64,000 nucleotides of DNA from Bacteroides sp. GM023. GTDB taxonomy: Bacteria; Bacteroidota; Bacteroidia; Bacteroidales; Bacteroidaceae. The notes beneath the pieces were generated by a model. The model searched no databases. It was not told the origin of the DNA and saw only the letters and a list, made by a program, of their open reading frames with translations. Numbering within the stretch: the stretch's first letter is position 1; each line of letters opens with the position of its first letter. Shown here in pieces: positions 24,819-34,302 of this stretch. Made by a program: the position numbers and the translations under genes. The stretch is from NCBI RefSeq assembly GCF_014750685.1, contig NZ_JAAXGE010000005.1:1-64000 (forward strand). The letters are read 5' to 3'.

Positions 24819-26585
24819 TTAATCCATTGATTTGTTGAAATAGTGCGTATGCAATAGCATTTCCGATTTCTCGCCTAAAGGCTTGCCGAGATATTCTTCG
24901 TATAGCTTCTTGATATACGGATTATCGTGCGATTTGCGCAGCGTCTTGTTCGCGTCTTCGCGGTAAAGGGCGTTGGCGCGTGCGTATAAAACTTCCGAGT
25001 TGCCGTGGTGTAACGGCTGTCCGCCACCACCGATACAACCGCCGGGGCAAGCCATAATTTCGATAACATGATATTCATTGTGCCCGTTCCGTATATCTTC
25101 CAGTAGATGACGAGCATTGCCTAGTCCGTGTGCGATGCCTACTTTTAGTTCAAAACCATTCAGGTCGATGGTGGCGCGGCGAACACCGTTCAGTCCGCGT
25201 ACTTGTTCAAAATTCACATTCTTGAGAGGTTCACCGGTATAGATTTCATAGACGGAGCGCAGGGCGGCTTCCATCACACCGCCTGTGGTGCCGAAGATAA
25301 CGCCGGCGCCTGTCGATTCGCCCATCGGGTTGTCGAAAGGACTGTCCAGTACCAGGGGGAAGCCGATGTTGGCTCGTTTAATCAGCCGTGCCAGTTCGCG
25401 GGTAGAGATGGAGTAATCTACGTCGGGGATGCCGTTGACCTTAAATTCGTCGCGGTCACATTCGTATTTCTTTGCCAGGCAGGGCATGATGGATACGACA
25501 ACCAGGTTTTCCCGGGGGATTCCCATTTTCTCCGCCCAGTAAGATTTGGCGATGGAGCCGAACATCTGTTGCGGGGAGCGGGCGGTGGAAGGAATGTCGA
25601 GCATATCCGGGAAATGATGCTCGAAGAAGTTCACCCATGCCGGACAACAAGAAGTCAGGATGGGCAGACGGACGGATTTGTCTCCGTTGAGATAACGTGT
25701 CAGACGGTTCAGGATTTCAGAACCTTCTTCCATAATGGTGAGGTCGGCTGCAAAGTCGGTGTCGAATACATAGTCGAATCCCAGTTCGCGCAGGGCGTAG
25801 ACCATTTTTCCGGTTACCAGTGTGCCGGGAGGGAAACCGAATTCTTCTCCCAGGGCGGCGCGCACGGCGGGAGCGGTCTGTACGATGACTGTTTTGTTCG
25901 GACTGGCCAAGTCGTCGAGCAGGCGGTTGGTGTAGTCGCGTTCGGTCAGCGCACCTACCGGGCAGACAGCTACGCACTGACCGCAATAGGTACATTCACT
26001 CTCTGTCATCATCCGGTCGAAAGCGGGAGCTATCGTCGTGTTGAAGCCGCGACGGATGGCACCGAGCGCGCCTACTGTCTGTACATCGTTGCAGACGCTT
26101 TCGCAACGGCGGCAGAAGATACATTTGTCCATGTTGCGAACGATGGAAGCGGTGATTTCCCGTTTGCGGGGAGACAGTTCGCCGCCATTGAAAGGCATTT
26201 CGCGGATATTGAAGCGCAGTGCCAGTGTTTGAAGCTCACAGTTTCCGCATTTCGGACAGGTGAGGCAGTCGTTCGGATGGTCGGAGAGGATAAGCTCGGC
26301 TACTACCTTGCGGGCATTCATCACACGCAGGGTACTGGTCTTGACTACCATTCCTTCCGTGCAACGGGTGGCGCAGGCGGGAGCCAGGTTGCGCCGTCCC
26401 ATGACTTCCACCACACAGATGCGGCAGGAAGCGGGATTGTTTTTGATACAAGTTCCTTTCAGGTCGATGTGGCACAAAGTGGGTATGTTGATACCGATTT
26501 TGGTGGCAGCTTCGAGAATGGTACTTCCTTCGGGGACGGTGATAAAATGACCGTCTATTTGGAGTGTAATTTGTTTATCTTCCAT
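24819..26585 (-). CDS. hydA: [FeFe] hydrogenase catalytic subunit (group A, NADH/ferredoxin-linked)
   Basis: The 588-residue enzyme makes or oxidises H2 at the H-cluster. In order it has an N-terminal [2Fe-2S] domain (cysteines at 38, 46, 54, 57), a His-Cys3 [4Fe-4S] site (HPNDCLTCPKCGNC, 103-116), two [4Fe-4S] clusters (CIFCRRCESVC and CTYCGQCVAVC), and the three H-cluster motifs TSCCPAWVN (311), MPCLAKKYE (368) and the MACPGGCIGGGGQP segment near 500. A small-subunit-like tail ends the protein. It works with HydB and HydC, oxidising NADH and reduced ferredoxin together during fermentation. The gene is GC-rich, so long antisense frames occur but are not genes. Confidence 0.95.
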   Translation of the reverse strand: MEDKQITLQIDGHFITVPEGSTILEAATKIGINIPTLCHIDLKGTCIKNNPASCRICVVEVMGRRNLAPACATRCTEGMVVKTSTLRVMNARKVVAELILSDHPNDCLTCPKCGNCELQTLALRFNIREMPFNGGELSPRKREITASIVRNMDKCIFCRRCESVCNDVQTVGALGAIRRGFNTTIAPAFDRMMTESECTYCGQCVAVCPVGALTERDYTNRLLDDLASPNKTVIVQTAPAVRAALGEEFGFPPGTLVTGKMVYALRELGFDYVFDTDFAADLTIMEEGSEILNRLTRYLNGDKSVRLPILTSCCPAWVNFFEHHFPDMLDIPSTARSPQQMFGSIAKSYWAEKMGIPRENLVVVSIMPCLAKKYECDRDEFKVNGIPDVDYSISTRELARLIKRANIGFPLVLDSPFDNPMGESTGAGVIFGTTGGVMEAALRSVYEIYTGEPLKNVNFEQVRGLNGVRRATIDLNGFELKVGIAHGLGNARHLLEDIRNGHNEYHVIEIMACPGGCIGGGGQPLHHGNSEVLYARANALYREDANKTLRKSHDNPYIKKLYEEYLGKPLGEKSEMLLHTHYFNKSMD

Positions 26586-26600
26586 AGTGAACAGATTATT

Positions 26601-28508
26601 TTAGCAGACAAGAATAGCTTTAAATTTACAGCGTGCCAGGCACATTCCGCATTTGATACATTTGTCGGGGCTGATAACGTGCGGTTTGCGTACCAGACCG
26701 ATAATTGCGTCGGCGGGACAGTTCTTGGCGCACAGGTGGCAGCCGATACAAAGTTCGGGATTGATGGTGTAAGTCAGCAGGGATTTACACTGTTTGGCAC
26801 GGCAGGTCTTGTCGCGGACGTGCTCCAGGTATTCATCATAGAAATTGTCCAGCGTAGACAGAACCGGGTTCGGGGAAGTCTGCCCCAGTCCGCAGAGGGC
26901 GGTGTCCTTGATGACTTGTCCCAAAGTGGCGAGGGTATCTAGGTCTTTCTCCGTTCCTCTTCCTTCGGTTATCTTGTTCAGCAGTTCCAGTAAGCGTTTG
27001 TTGCCGATGCGGCAAGGCGTGCATTTTCCGCAGGATTCTTCTACGGTGAAATCAAGGTAGAAACGGGAAACGGATACCATACAGTCGTCCTCATCCATGA
27101 CAATCATACCGCCTGAACCCATCATGGACCCGACAGTCAGGAGATTGTCAAAATCGATGGGAGTATCCAGGTGTTTCTCTGTCAGACAGCCGCCCGAAGG
27201 ACCGCCGGTCTGCACCGCCTTGAATTTCTTTCCGCCTTTGATGCCGCCGCCGATTTCATAGATTACTTCCCGGAGGGTAGTTCCCATCGGCACTTCAATC
27301 AGCCCGACATTGTTTATCTTTCCTGCAAGGGCGAAGACTTTCGTGCCTTTGGAGCGTTCCGTTCCGATGGCTGCGAACCATTCGGCGCCTTTCGTCAGGA
27401 TGATGGGGATATTGGCGAGTGTCTCTACGTTGTTCACGTTGGTAGGCTTGCCCAAATAACCGGATTCAGCAGGGAAGGGCGGTTTGAGGGTGGGTTCGCC
27501 CCGTTTTCCTTCCATGGAGTGAATCAGGGCGGTTTCTTCTCCGCAGACAAAGGCGCCTGCACCGTAACGTATCTTGATGTCGAAACTGAAATCTGTTCCT
27601 AAGATGTTATCTCCCAGCAGGCCGTAGTTGCGGGCTTGTTCGATAGCTATTTTCAGGCGGTTGATGGCGAGCGGGTATTCGGCACGGATATACACCAGTC
27701 CTTTGCTCGAGCCGATGGAGTAACCGCAGACACACATGGCTTCTACGATGGAGTGAGGGTCGCCCTCCATGATGGAACGGTCCATAAATGCGCCAGGGTC
27801 GCCTTCATCGGCGTTGCAAACCACGTATTTGATGTCCGATTGCTGCTTGTGGGTAAATTCCCATTTCAAGCCTGTGGGGAAACCGCCACCGCCGCGTCCG
27901 CGCAGGCCGGAACGCTTGATGAGGTCGATTACGTCCGTCGGCTGCTTGTTGAGAAGGCAGTCCGCCAGGGCGTGATAGCCTTCACGGGCGATGTATTCTT
28001 CGATGTTTTCCGGGTCGATAAAACCGCAGTTGCGCAGGGCGATGCGCAGTTGCTTCCGGTAGAAGTCCATATGTTTGGAGTCGCTGACGGTCTGTTCCGT
28101 GTTGGGGTCTATGTACAGCAGTCTTTCTATTTTCCGGCCGCCGATGATATGTTCGGTGACGATGTCTTCCGCGTCTTCGGGGGTGACTTGTGTGTAGAAT
28201 GTATTGTCGGGGATGATTTTCACGATAGGGCCTTTTTCGCAGAAGCCGAAGCAGCCCACTGTGATGACTTCTACTTTGCCGGCAATGCCGTTCTTTTCGA
28301 TGGCCGTCCGGAGATTGTCCGTAATGCCTTGACTGGAAGAGGCTTTGCACCCTGTGCCACCACAGATAAGAATCTGGAGATGCTGTGCGCCGGATGCCAG
28401 TCCGCAGCATTTTTCGGTGACTTTTTCATTACTTTCTTCGCGTAATGAAAGTTTGTGTTCTGCTCTCTTCCTGATTGTAGCCAAATCATGGATAGATAGA
28501 ATTTTCAT
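26601..28508 (-). CDS. hydB: NuoF-like flavoprotein of electron-bifurcating hydrogenase (HydB)
   Basis: The 635-residue subunit has an N-terminal thioredoxin-like [2Fe-2S] domain (ICGGTGCKASSS, CFGFCEKGP), an FMN/NADH-binding core (GLRGRGGGGFPTGLKWE near 190), the [4Fe-4S] motif ESCGKCTPCRIG near 490, and two C-terminal ferredoxin clusters (CIGCHLCAKNC and CIKCGMCLARC). The layout is that of HydB in trimeric bifurcating hydrogenases. It is first in the operon, 15 bp upstream of hydA. A minus-strand TATATTTG at 28538-28545 may be its -7 box. Confidence 0.94.
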   Translation of the reverse strand: MKILSIHDLATIRKRAEHKLSLREESNEKVTEKCCGLASGAQHLQILICGGTGCKASSSQGITDNLRTAIEKNGIAGKVEVITVGCFGFCEKGPIVKIIPDNTFYTQVTPEDAEDIVTEHIIGGRKIERLLYIDPNTEQTVSDSKHMDFYRKQLRIALRNCGFIDPENIEEYIAREGYHALADCLLNKQPTDVIDLIKRSGLRGRGGGGFPTGLKWEFTHKQQSDIKYVVCNADEGDPGAFMDRSIMEGDPHSIVEAMCVCGYSIGSSKGLVYIRAEYPLAINRLKIAIEQARNYGLLGDNILGTDFSFDIKIRYGAGAFVCGEETALIHSMEGKRGEPTLKPPFPAESGYLGKPTNVNNVETLANIPIILTKGAEWFAAIGTERSKGTKVFALAGKINNVGLIEVPMGTTLREVIYEIGGGIKGGKKFKAVQTGGPSGGCLTEKHLDTPIDFDNLLTVGSMMGSGGMIVMDEDDCMVSVSRFYLDFTVEESCGKCTPCRIGNKRLLELLNKITEGRGTEKDLDTLATLGQVIKDTALCGLGQTSPNPVLSTLDNFYDEYLEHVRDKTCRAKQCKSLLTYTINPELCIGCHLCAKNCPADAIIGLVRKPHVISPDKCIKCGMCLARCKFKAILVC

Positions 28509-28670
28509 AAGTATCAGAATTGTTAGTACGTTTTTTGCAAATATAGCCCTTTGTTTGGAATTAAAGCATGGTTCCGGACAAATAAAAGTGTTCTTTGACG
28601 GGGGATTTAGGTAAATAAATCTCTATCTTCGTATTTAATAGGTATCAAACCTAAAAAAGAGACTTGAAGT

Positions 28671-31430
28671 ATGAAACGAATTTTACTGGGACTGTGTTTT
28701 CTATCCTTTCTAAATATGAACAGTGCATCCGGACAAGAGATTCCCTTGCCGGAAAAGATGCCGCAGGCGCATCCGCGGGTGCTGACTACTCCGGCGGGAA
28801 AGCAGGAAACATGGAAGCTGATTAAAAAGGAAGAATGGGCGAAAGATGTTTTCAATAAGTTGAAGGAGCGGACGGAAGTTTATACGAACCTGACGGATGC
28901 TCAACCGTCCTGGTTGCTGTCACGCCTGGCAATGTATTGGAAGTCTCATGCCACGGAAGTATATGTGAAAGGTGAAACGTTCGACCACGCAGGCGGCGAA
29001 AAAGCTCCTTATCCCACTGTGCGCTACACGGGAACACGGGGCACGGCTGCCACTTACGGCCGCCCCAAACTGGCGGATGTCGTGCCTTATGATGATGAGG
29101 ACGGAAACGTGACTTTCTGCAATAATGCCCTTCCCGACCGTCCTATGGAGAGTGTACACCCGTCCAAGACCGGACGGAATATCGAAAGCCTGAACTGCGA
29201 AATCCTGGGAATTGCCCGTGATGCCGCTTTCCTCTATTGGATGACGGACGAAGAGAAGTTTGCCAAACTCGCCGCAGGAGTATTTGATACGTATATGACG
29301 GGTATTTATTACAGAAACGTGCCCGTCGACTTGAACCACGGTCACCAACAGACATTGGTCGGGCTGACTTCTTTCGAGGTAATCCATGAAGATGCGCTCC
29401 ATATCGCTGTCCCTTTATATGATTTTCTGTATAATTATCTCAAGGCTAATTACCCGGACAAGATGGAAATCTATGCCGGAGCTTTCAAGAAATGGGCGGA
29501 TAATATCATTGCGAACGGTGTGCCCCACAACAACTGGGATTTGTTGCAGGCACGCTTCATTATGAATGTAGGCTTGGTATTGGAAGACAATAAGGAATAT
29601 GCCGACGGAAAAGGACGCGAATATTATATCGACTATGTGATGAACCGTTCCAGCATCCGCCAGTGGAGTTTGACGCGACTGGCTGATTATGGATTTGATT
29701 CTAATACGGGAGTTTGGGCGGAATGTCCGGGATATAGCAGTGTGGTTATCAATGATTATGCCAACTTCGTGAATCAGTTTGATACGAACCTGCAATATGA
29801 TTTGGTGAAAGCGATGCCTGTATTGTCGAAAGCGGTGGCGACCACTCCCCAATATCTGTTTCCTAACCGTATGATTTGCGGCTTTGGGGATACGCATCCG
29901 GGGTATTTGAGTACGAACTTCTTCATCCGTATGATACAGAACGCACAGGCAAACGGGAAGAAAGAGCAGGAAAACTATTTCACCGCTTTGCTGAAATGCC
30001 TGAACCCGGATTTGGGAAATGACAAGACAGAAAAGAAGAATGTGCGGGTATCCGTCAATTCTTTCTTTGAAGATAAACCGCTGACACTAAATCCGAAAGT
30101 GCAGCCGGGCAAGATAGAGGATTATGTTTCTCCTTTATTTTATGCTCCCAATGTGTCATGGCTGGTACAGCGCAACGGTATGCATCCGCGCAACAGTCTG
30201 ATGATTTCGTTGAATGGCAGTGAAGGTAATCATATGCACGCCAACGGCATTTCGATGGAACTTTACGGAAAAGGATATGTGCTTGGTCCGGATGCGGGCA
30301 TCGGGCTTTTCTTGTATAGCGGACTGGATTATGCGGAATATTATTCTCAATTCCCCAGTCATAATACGGTTTGTGTGGATGGCATATCGAGCTATCCGGT
30401 GATGAAAAGTAATCATTCTTTTGATTTGCTTTCTTGTTTCCCGGCATCGGCGGAACCGGGCAAAGAGTTTACGTCCGTCACTTACAGTAACCTTTATTTC
30501 CGTGAACCGGAAAGCAGGGCAGATCAAACCCGTATGATGAGTATTGTCACTACCGGAGCGGAGACGGGATATTATGTCGATGTATTCCGCAGCCGGAAGG
30601 AAAAAGGGGGAGATAAGATGCACGATTATTTCTATCACAACCTCGGACAGACTATGACATTGACAGCAGCGGATGGCAGCGATCTGAATCTTCAGCCTAC
30701 CGAAGAACTGGCCTTTGCTGGTGCGCATCTCTATGCTTATTCCTATTTATATAATAAGAAGGTGGCTGCCACCGGTAAGGATGTCAAGGCGACTTTCACC
30801 ATAGATATGAAGGACAAAGGCGGCGATGATATATCTATGAATCTTTGGATGAAAGGTGAACCGGAACGCGAAGTCTTTACGGCTTTAGCGCCTATGACTG
30901 AAGGATTGAGCCGTACACCGAATATGCCCTATGCTATAAAGGAGCAGCCGACACTGACTTTTGTTGCCCGTCAGCATGGAGAAGCGTGGAATCGTCCTTT
31001 TGTTTCGATATACGAGCCGAGCACGAAGAAGGAGCCGTCCGCAATTCAATCCGTCTCTTACTTTGATGCGGAAGAAAGTGGTTTGAAAGACTTTGCCGGA
31101 ATCTGCGTGAAAAGCAGGAACGGGCGTATCGACCATATCTTTTCTCTGTCCGATGCGGCACAGACCGCCACTTTTCAGGGAATGAAAGTGAAAGCGGACT
31201 ATGCGGTTATCAGCAATGAATATGCAGGAAACCGGACGTTATTCTTAGGGAACGGAACGCAATTGGTTGCGCCCGGAATAATGATTCAGACCGACTGTGC
31301 CGCTAATGTATTGCTCGAAAAGAAAGAAGGAAAATGGTATGTTATTTCTTCTGCTCCGTGCATGGTCGTCATCGGTGGCAAGAAGATAAAATCCGATGCT
31401 ACGGTGGAGCCTATGTTGCTGCGTATCTGA
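28671..31430 (+). CDS. secreted heparinase II/III-like protein
   Basis: The 919-residue protein has a signal peptide (about 1-21, ending SASGQ). An N-terminal alpha-toroid region (about 35-430) and a C-terminal beta-sandwich part follow the heparinase II/III layout, with NSLMISLNGSEGNHMHANGIS near 505 and HNTVCVDG typical of the central sandwich. The family comprises uronic-acid polysaccharide lyases and unassigned relatives. It is monocistronic here and has no SusC/D neighbour, so its substrate cannot be inferred. Other possibility: a non-catalytic polysaccharide-binding homologue. Confidence 0.75.
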   Translation: MKRILLGLCFLSFLNMNSASGQEIPLPEKMPQAHPRVLTTPAGKQETWKLIKKEEWAKDVFNKLKERTEVYTNLTDAQPSWLLSRLAMYWKSHATEVYVKGETFDHAGGEKAPYPTVRYTGTRGTAATYGRPKLADVVPYDDEDGNVTFCNNALPDRPMESVHPSKTGRNIESLNCEILGIARDAAFLYWMTDEEKFAKLAAGVFDTYMTGIYYRNVPVDLNHGHQQTLVGLTSFEVIHEDALHIAVPLYDFLYNYLKANYPDKMEIYAGAFKKWADNIIANGVPHNNWDLLQARFIMNVGLVLEDNKEYADGKGREYYIDYVMNRSSIRQWSLTRLADYGFDSNTGVWAECPGYSSVVINDYANFVNQFDTNLQYDLVKAMPVLSKAVATTPQYLFPNRMICGFGDTHPGYLSTNFFIRMIQNAQANGKKEQENYFTALLKCLNPDLGNDKTEKKNVRVSVNSFFEDKPLTLNPKVQPGKIEDYVSPLFYAPNVSWLVQRNGMHPRNSLMISLNGSEGNHMHANGISMELYGKGYVLGPDAGIGLFLYSGLDYAEYYSQFPSHNTVCVDGISSYPVMKSNHSFDLLSCFPASAEPGKEFTSVTYSNLYFREPESRADQTRMMSIVTTGAETGYYVDVFRSRKEKGGDKMHDYFYHNLGQTMTLTAADGSDLNLQPTEELAFAGAHLYAYSYLYNKKVAATGKDVKATFTIDMKDKGGDDISMNLWMKGEPEREVFTALAPMTEGLSRTPNMPYAIKEQPTLTFVARQHGEAWNRPFVSIYEPSTKKEPSAIQSVSYFDAEESGLKDFAGICVKSRNGRIDHIFSLSDAAQTATFQGMKVKADYAVISNEYAGNRTLFLGNGTQLVAPGIMIQTDCAANVLLEKKEGKWYVISSAPCMVVIGGKKIKSDATVEPMLLRI

Positions 31431-31568
31431 TGTTTCATTTGTATGATGGTAATATTGTATATCTTATCCGCAGTATGGTATATTACGGTCTAAGACGAAA
31501 AATGTTGCAATAAAAAACAAAAAAAGCGTATTTAAACGTTTTTAATGCTATATTTTTTCTAATTTTGT

Positions 31569-31615
31569 GGCTTTCTGTCCAAGTTGTATATAATATGGAC
31601 AGTAAGCCCTTTTTT
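31569..31615 (+). terminator. hairpin with T-run in the DUF3575 operon leader
   Basis: GGCTTTCTGTCCA (31569-31581) pairs with TGGACAGTAAGCC (31596-31608), then a run of T. A -7-like TAATTTTG (31560-31567) sits directly upstream, so the hairpin may be an attenuator in the leader rather than the end of the previous transcript. A tandem 14-bp repeat TTTAGTGGGAAATA (about 31630-31657) follows. The rest of 31431-31660 shows nothing else. Confidence 0.55.
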
Positions 31616-31660
31616 TGTGGGTAAGTATTTTAGTGGGAAATATTTAGTGGGAAATAAATT

Positions 31661-32218
31661 ATGGTATATGTGATGAGGAATGGTCGCAGGGCATTAGCTG
31701 CGTTATCATTTCTACTAGTATGTTGTGGCGTACATGTGCACGCGCAGCGGGTAGCTGTAAAGACAAATGCATTGGGTTGGCTCACTGCCAGTCCGAATGT
31801 AGAAGCAGAGTTTGTATTGGGTAGCCATGTCTCCCTGAATATGGGGATTGCTGCGAACCCAATCAGTACAGACAACTTTAAAACGACTTTCACGCATTTT
31901 CAGCCTGAAGTTCGTTACTGGCTAAATCGTCCGATGGTGAGCCATTTTCTTGGGGTCACCGCTTTCGTGAATAATTTTAATATGATGGTGAAAGATGTGC
32001 ATCACAAAGGCGATGCATATGCCGCCGGTCTGACCTATGGGTATGCATGGGTGCTGGGCGACCATTGGAACATCGAGGCAACTGCCGGAGTGGGCGTGTT
32101 GCGCTACCGTCAGTTTAAGTATGATAAGGGTACTCCGAAACCGGGTGCGGTCAACGATAGTAAGACCACCATTGCACCTGTCAAACTGGGGGTATCCTTT
32201 GTTTATATTATTCGATAA
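31661..32218 (+). CDS. DUF3575 envelope protein
   Basis: The 185-residue protein has a signal peptide (cleavage after VHAQ, about residue 27) and then the DUF3575 pattern VAVKTNALGWLTASPNVEAEF, with alternating amphipathic strands and a final aromatic-rich strand, consistent with a small outer-membrane barrel. DUF3575 genes commonly sit beside Bacteroides fimbria-like loci. It leads a three-gene operon with gaps of about 25 bp. The start at 31661 or the methionine at 31673 are both possible. Confidence 0.8.
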   Translation: MVYVMRNGRRALAALSFLLVCCGVHVHAQRVAVKTNALGWLTASPNVEAEFVLGSHVSLNMGIAANPISTDNFKTTFTHFQPEVRYWLNRPMVSHFLGVTAFVNNFNMMVKDVHHKGDAYAAGLTYGYAWVLGDHWNIEATAGVGVLRYRQFKYDKGTPKPGAVNDSKTTIAPVKLGVSFVYIIR

Positions 32219-32244
32219 CGAACATTAGCTAGTCAGAAAAGAGA

Positions 32245-34278
32245 ATGAAAATCAATTTGAAACGTGATAGATTAATAGGTATACTTCTCGTGGCGATGAT
32301 GTTAGTCGGCATGGATGTATCCGCCCAACGTATCCGTGTGCAGGGACAGATTACAAATCCGCAGGGAAAAAGTGTCCCGAATGTGAATGTGCTGAATCCG
32401 GTCAATGACGAACGTATCGAAATGTCCGACGAGGATGGACGATACAGTGTATTGGTTGAGAAGAACGGCTCGTTGAAGTTTACATGCGTCGGTTATGAGG
32501 ACAGAACGGTGAAGGTGGCAGGAAAGCAGATTCTGAATGTAGTGCTGAAAGATGCTGTCATCGAACTGGATGAAGTTACGATTACTTCCAAAGTGAAAGA
32601 TAAAGTGATTCCGGAACCTACGGACATCGAAATCAAAGGTAATTACTTCCATCTGAAAACCCGTGTCCCGGTGCCTAAAGAGATGTTTAACTCGCATCGC
32701 CGGTTGGTATTGCAGCCTTCCATTTATGATGTGACACTTAAAAAACGTCTGTTGATGCGTCCTGTTGTATTCGATGGGGATACTTATAATACGACGCAAA
32801 ATCGAATGTACGATTATGATATGGATAAAGACCCGCTGCACGATTATATCCGGGTGAAAACGACTTCTTCACGCAAGGGGGATATTATTGCTTACCATGA
32901 TTCTATTTATATAGAGTATCTGCAACACGACTACCGTGCGGATGTACATCTTGCGATGGAAAACTATCGGAGTATCATTTATCGTGATTCTTTCTCCATT
33001 GCCCGCGGAACGGTCAACCCGTTGCGTTTCCTGGAATATAAATTCTCCGCTTTCAGCCTGACGGACGAGAAGTATCTCCCGAAACCTGTGATGCAGTTGC
33101 GGGATACGAAAGGTGAGGTAAACCTGACATTCCTGGTAGGTAAAGCTAATTTGGATGATAAGAACCCGCAGAACCAGGTGGAATTGAACCGGTTGAACCA
33201 AGAATTGCGTGGCATTGAGACGAATCCGGATGCTTCTTTAAAGAGTTTCCATATCACGGGTGTGGCTTCGCCGGACGGTTCTTACGAAACGAATCTTCGC
33301 CTGGCAAAGTTGCGTACGGATAAGGCATTGGAACGTATCCTGGCACAACTAGACCCGGAAACACGCAAATTACTGGAAGTGAAATCGGATGCGTCGGTAG
33401 CTTCCTGGAAGGAAGTGGCTGAATTGCTGAAGAAAGACTTTAAGTCGGAATTGGCCAAAGAAGTGGAGGACTTAATCAAACAATATGCCGCTACTCCATA
33501 CCGCTTGAATGGAGTATTGAAATCGAAACCTTTCTATAAGGAACTCGCTGCCACTTATCTGCCTAAATTGAGAAAGGTGCAGTACACCTATGGTTATTCA
33601 ATCTTTCGTTCTTTGACAGACGAAGAGATTAGAACTCTCTATAGAAAGAATCCGAAGGATTTGACCCGTTTTGAATATTACCGTATGATTACGACGGCGA
33701 AAACTCCCGACGAAAGGGAGAAGTATTGCAGGGAAGCTCTTGAACTTTATGACAACTTTACGTATGCAGCCAATGAACTGGCAGTGGCGACGATACAGAA
33801 GGATGCTCCGGATTCACGTATTCTCGAATCGTTTGTCAGCAAATCCGCGCCGGCGGAGTTATTGTCCAATCAGGCTATTGCCTTGCTGCACGAAGGGAAA
33901 TATACAAAGGCGGATTCTGTCTTGACATTGGTTCCCGAAGAAGCGGTTTCTGAAGATTTGCAGGCCATTGTTCAGGCATTGGCGGGTTATTACAATGATG
34001 CTTTCGAAAAGGTGGCGGCTACCAGTCCTTTTAATGAGGTGGTGATGCTGCTGGCAATGAAGAAAAACGAGGAGGCATGGGAAAAGATTTCTACCATGAA
34101 TATAGAGACAGCCCGCGAATATTATGTGAAAGCGATTGCTGCCAACCGCCTGGAGAAAATAGGTGATGCGCTTATGAGCATTGAGAAAGCCCTTGAACTG
34201 GACCCTTCCTTACTGGAAATAGCGAAGGTGGACGGTGATATTATTGACTTGCTGCCGGAAGAGCAGAAAATTAAATAA
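32245..34278 (+). CDS. OmpA-like protein with N-terminal regulatory-like domain and C-terminal helical repeats
   Basis: The 677-residue protein has a signal peptide (ends near SAQ, residue 28), a carboxypeptidase-regulatory-like beta-sandwich (about 30-95: IRVQGQITNPQGKSVPNVNV), a middle region of unknown type, and an OmpA/MotB-like segment near 325-365 (ITGVASPDGSYETNLRLAKL). The C-terminal about 180 residues are helical and TPR-like. It probably tethers the outer membrane to peptidoglycan or organises the neighbouring barrel proteins. Order within the operon matches envelope or fimbria-associated genes, but no fimbrillin is present. Confidence 0.75.
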   Translation: MKINLKRDRLIGILLVAMMLVGMDVSAQRIRVQGQITNPQGKSVPNVNVLNPVNDERIEMSDEDGRYSVLVEKNGSLKFTCVGYEDRTVKVAGKQILNVVLKDAVIELDEVTITSKVKDKVIPEPTDIEIKGNYFHLKTRVPVPKEMFNSHRRLVLQPSIYDVTLKKRLLMRPVVFDGDTYNTTQNRMYDYDMDKDPLHDYIRVKTTSSRKGDIIAYHDSIYIEYLQHDYRADVHLAMENYRSIIYRDSFSIARGTVNPLRFLEYKFSAFSLTDEKYLPKPVMQLRDTKGEVNLTFLVGKANLDDKNPQNQVELNRLNQELRGIETNPDASLKSFHITGVASPDGSYETNLRLAKLRTDKALERILAQLDPETRKLLEVKSDASVASWKEVAELLKKDFKSELAKEVEDLIKQYAATPYRLNGVLKSKPFYKELAATYLPKLRKVQYTYGYSIFRSLTDEEIRTLYRKNPKDLTRFEYYRMITTAKTPDEREKYCREALELYDNFTYAANELAVATIQKDAPDSRILESFVSKSAPAELLSNQAIALLHEGKYTKADSVLTLVPEEAVSEDLQAIVQALAGYYNDAFEKVAATSPFNEVVMLLAMKKNEEAWEKISTMNIETAREYYVKAIAANRLEKIGDALMSIEKALELDPSLLEIAKVDGDIIDLLPEEQKIK

Positions 34279-34302
34279 TGATATATACAACAAGAGTAAA
34301 CG

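Noticed and set aside
25203..26942. A long open frame on the plus strand opposite hydA.
   Set aside because: It is antisense to a gene with clear hydrogenase motifs in GC-rich sequence, has no recognisable domain and no promoter or ribosome site.
27636..28445. A long plus-strand frame opposite hydB.
   Set aside because: Same reason: shadow of a conserved NuoF-like gene, with composition expected of antisense translation.
31569..31608. The inverted repeat before the DUF3575 gene as an invertible promoter.
   Set aside because: The arms are only 14 bp apart and no promoter lies between them; known Bacteroides invertible promoters span well over 100 bp.
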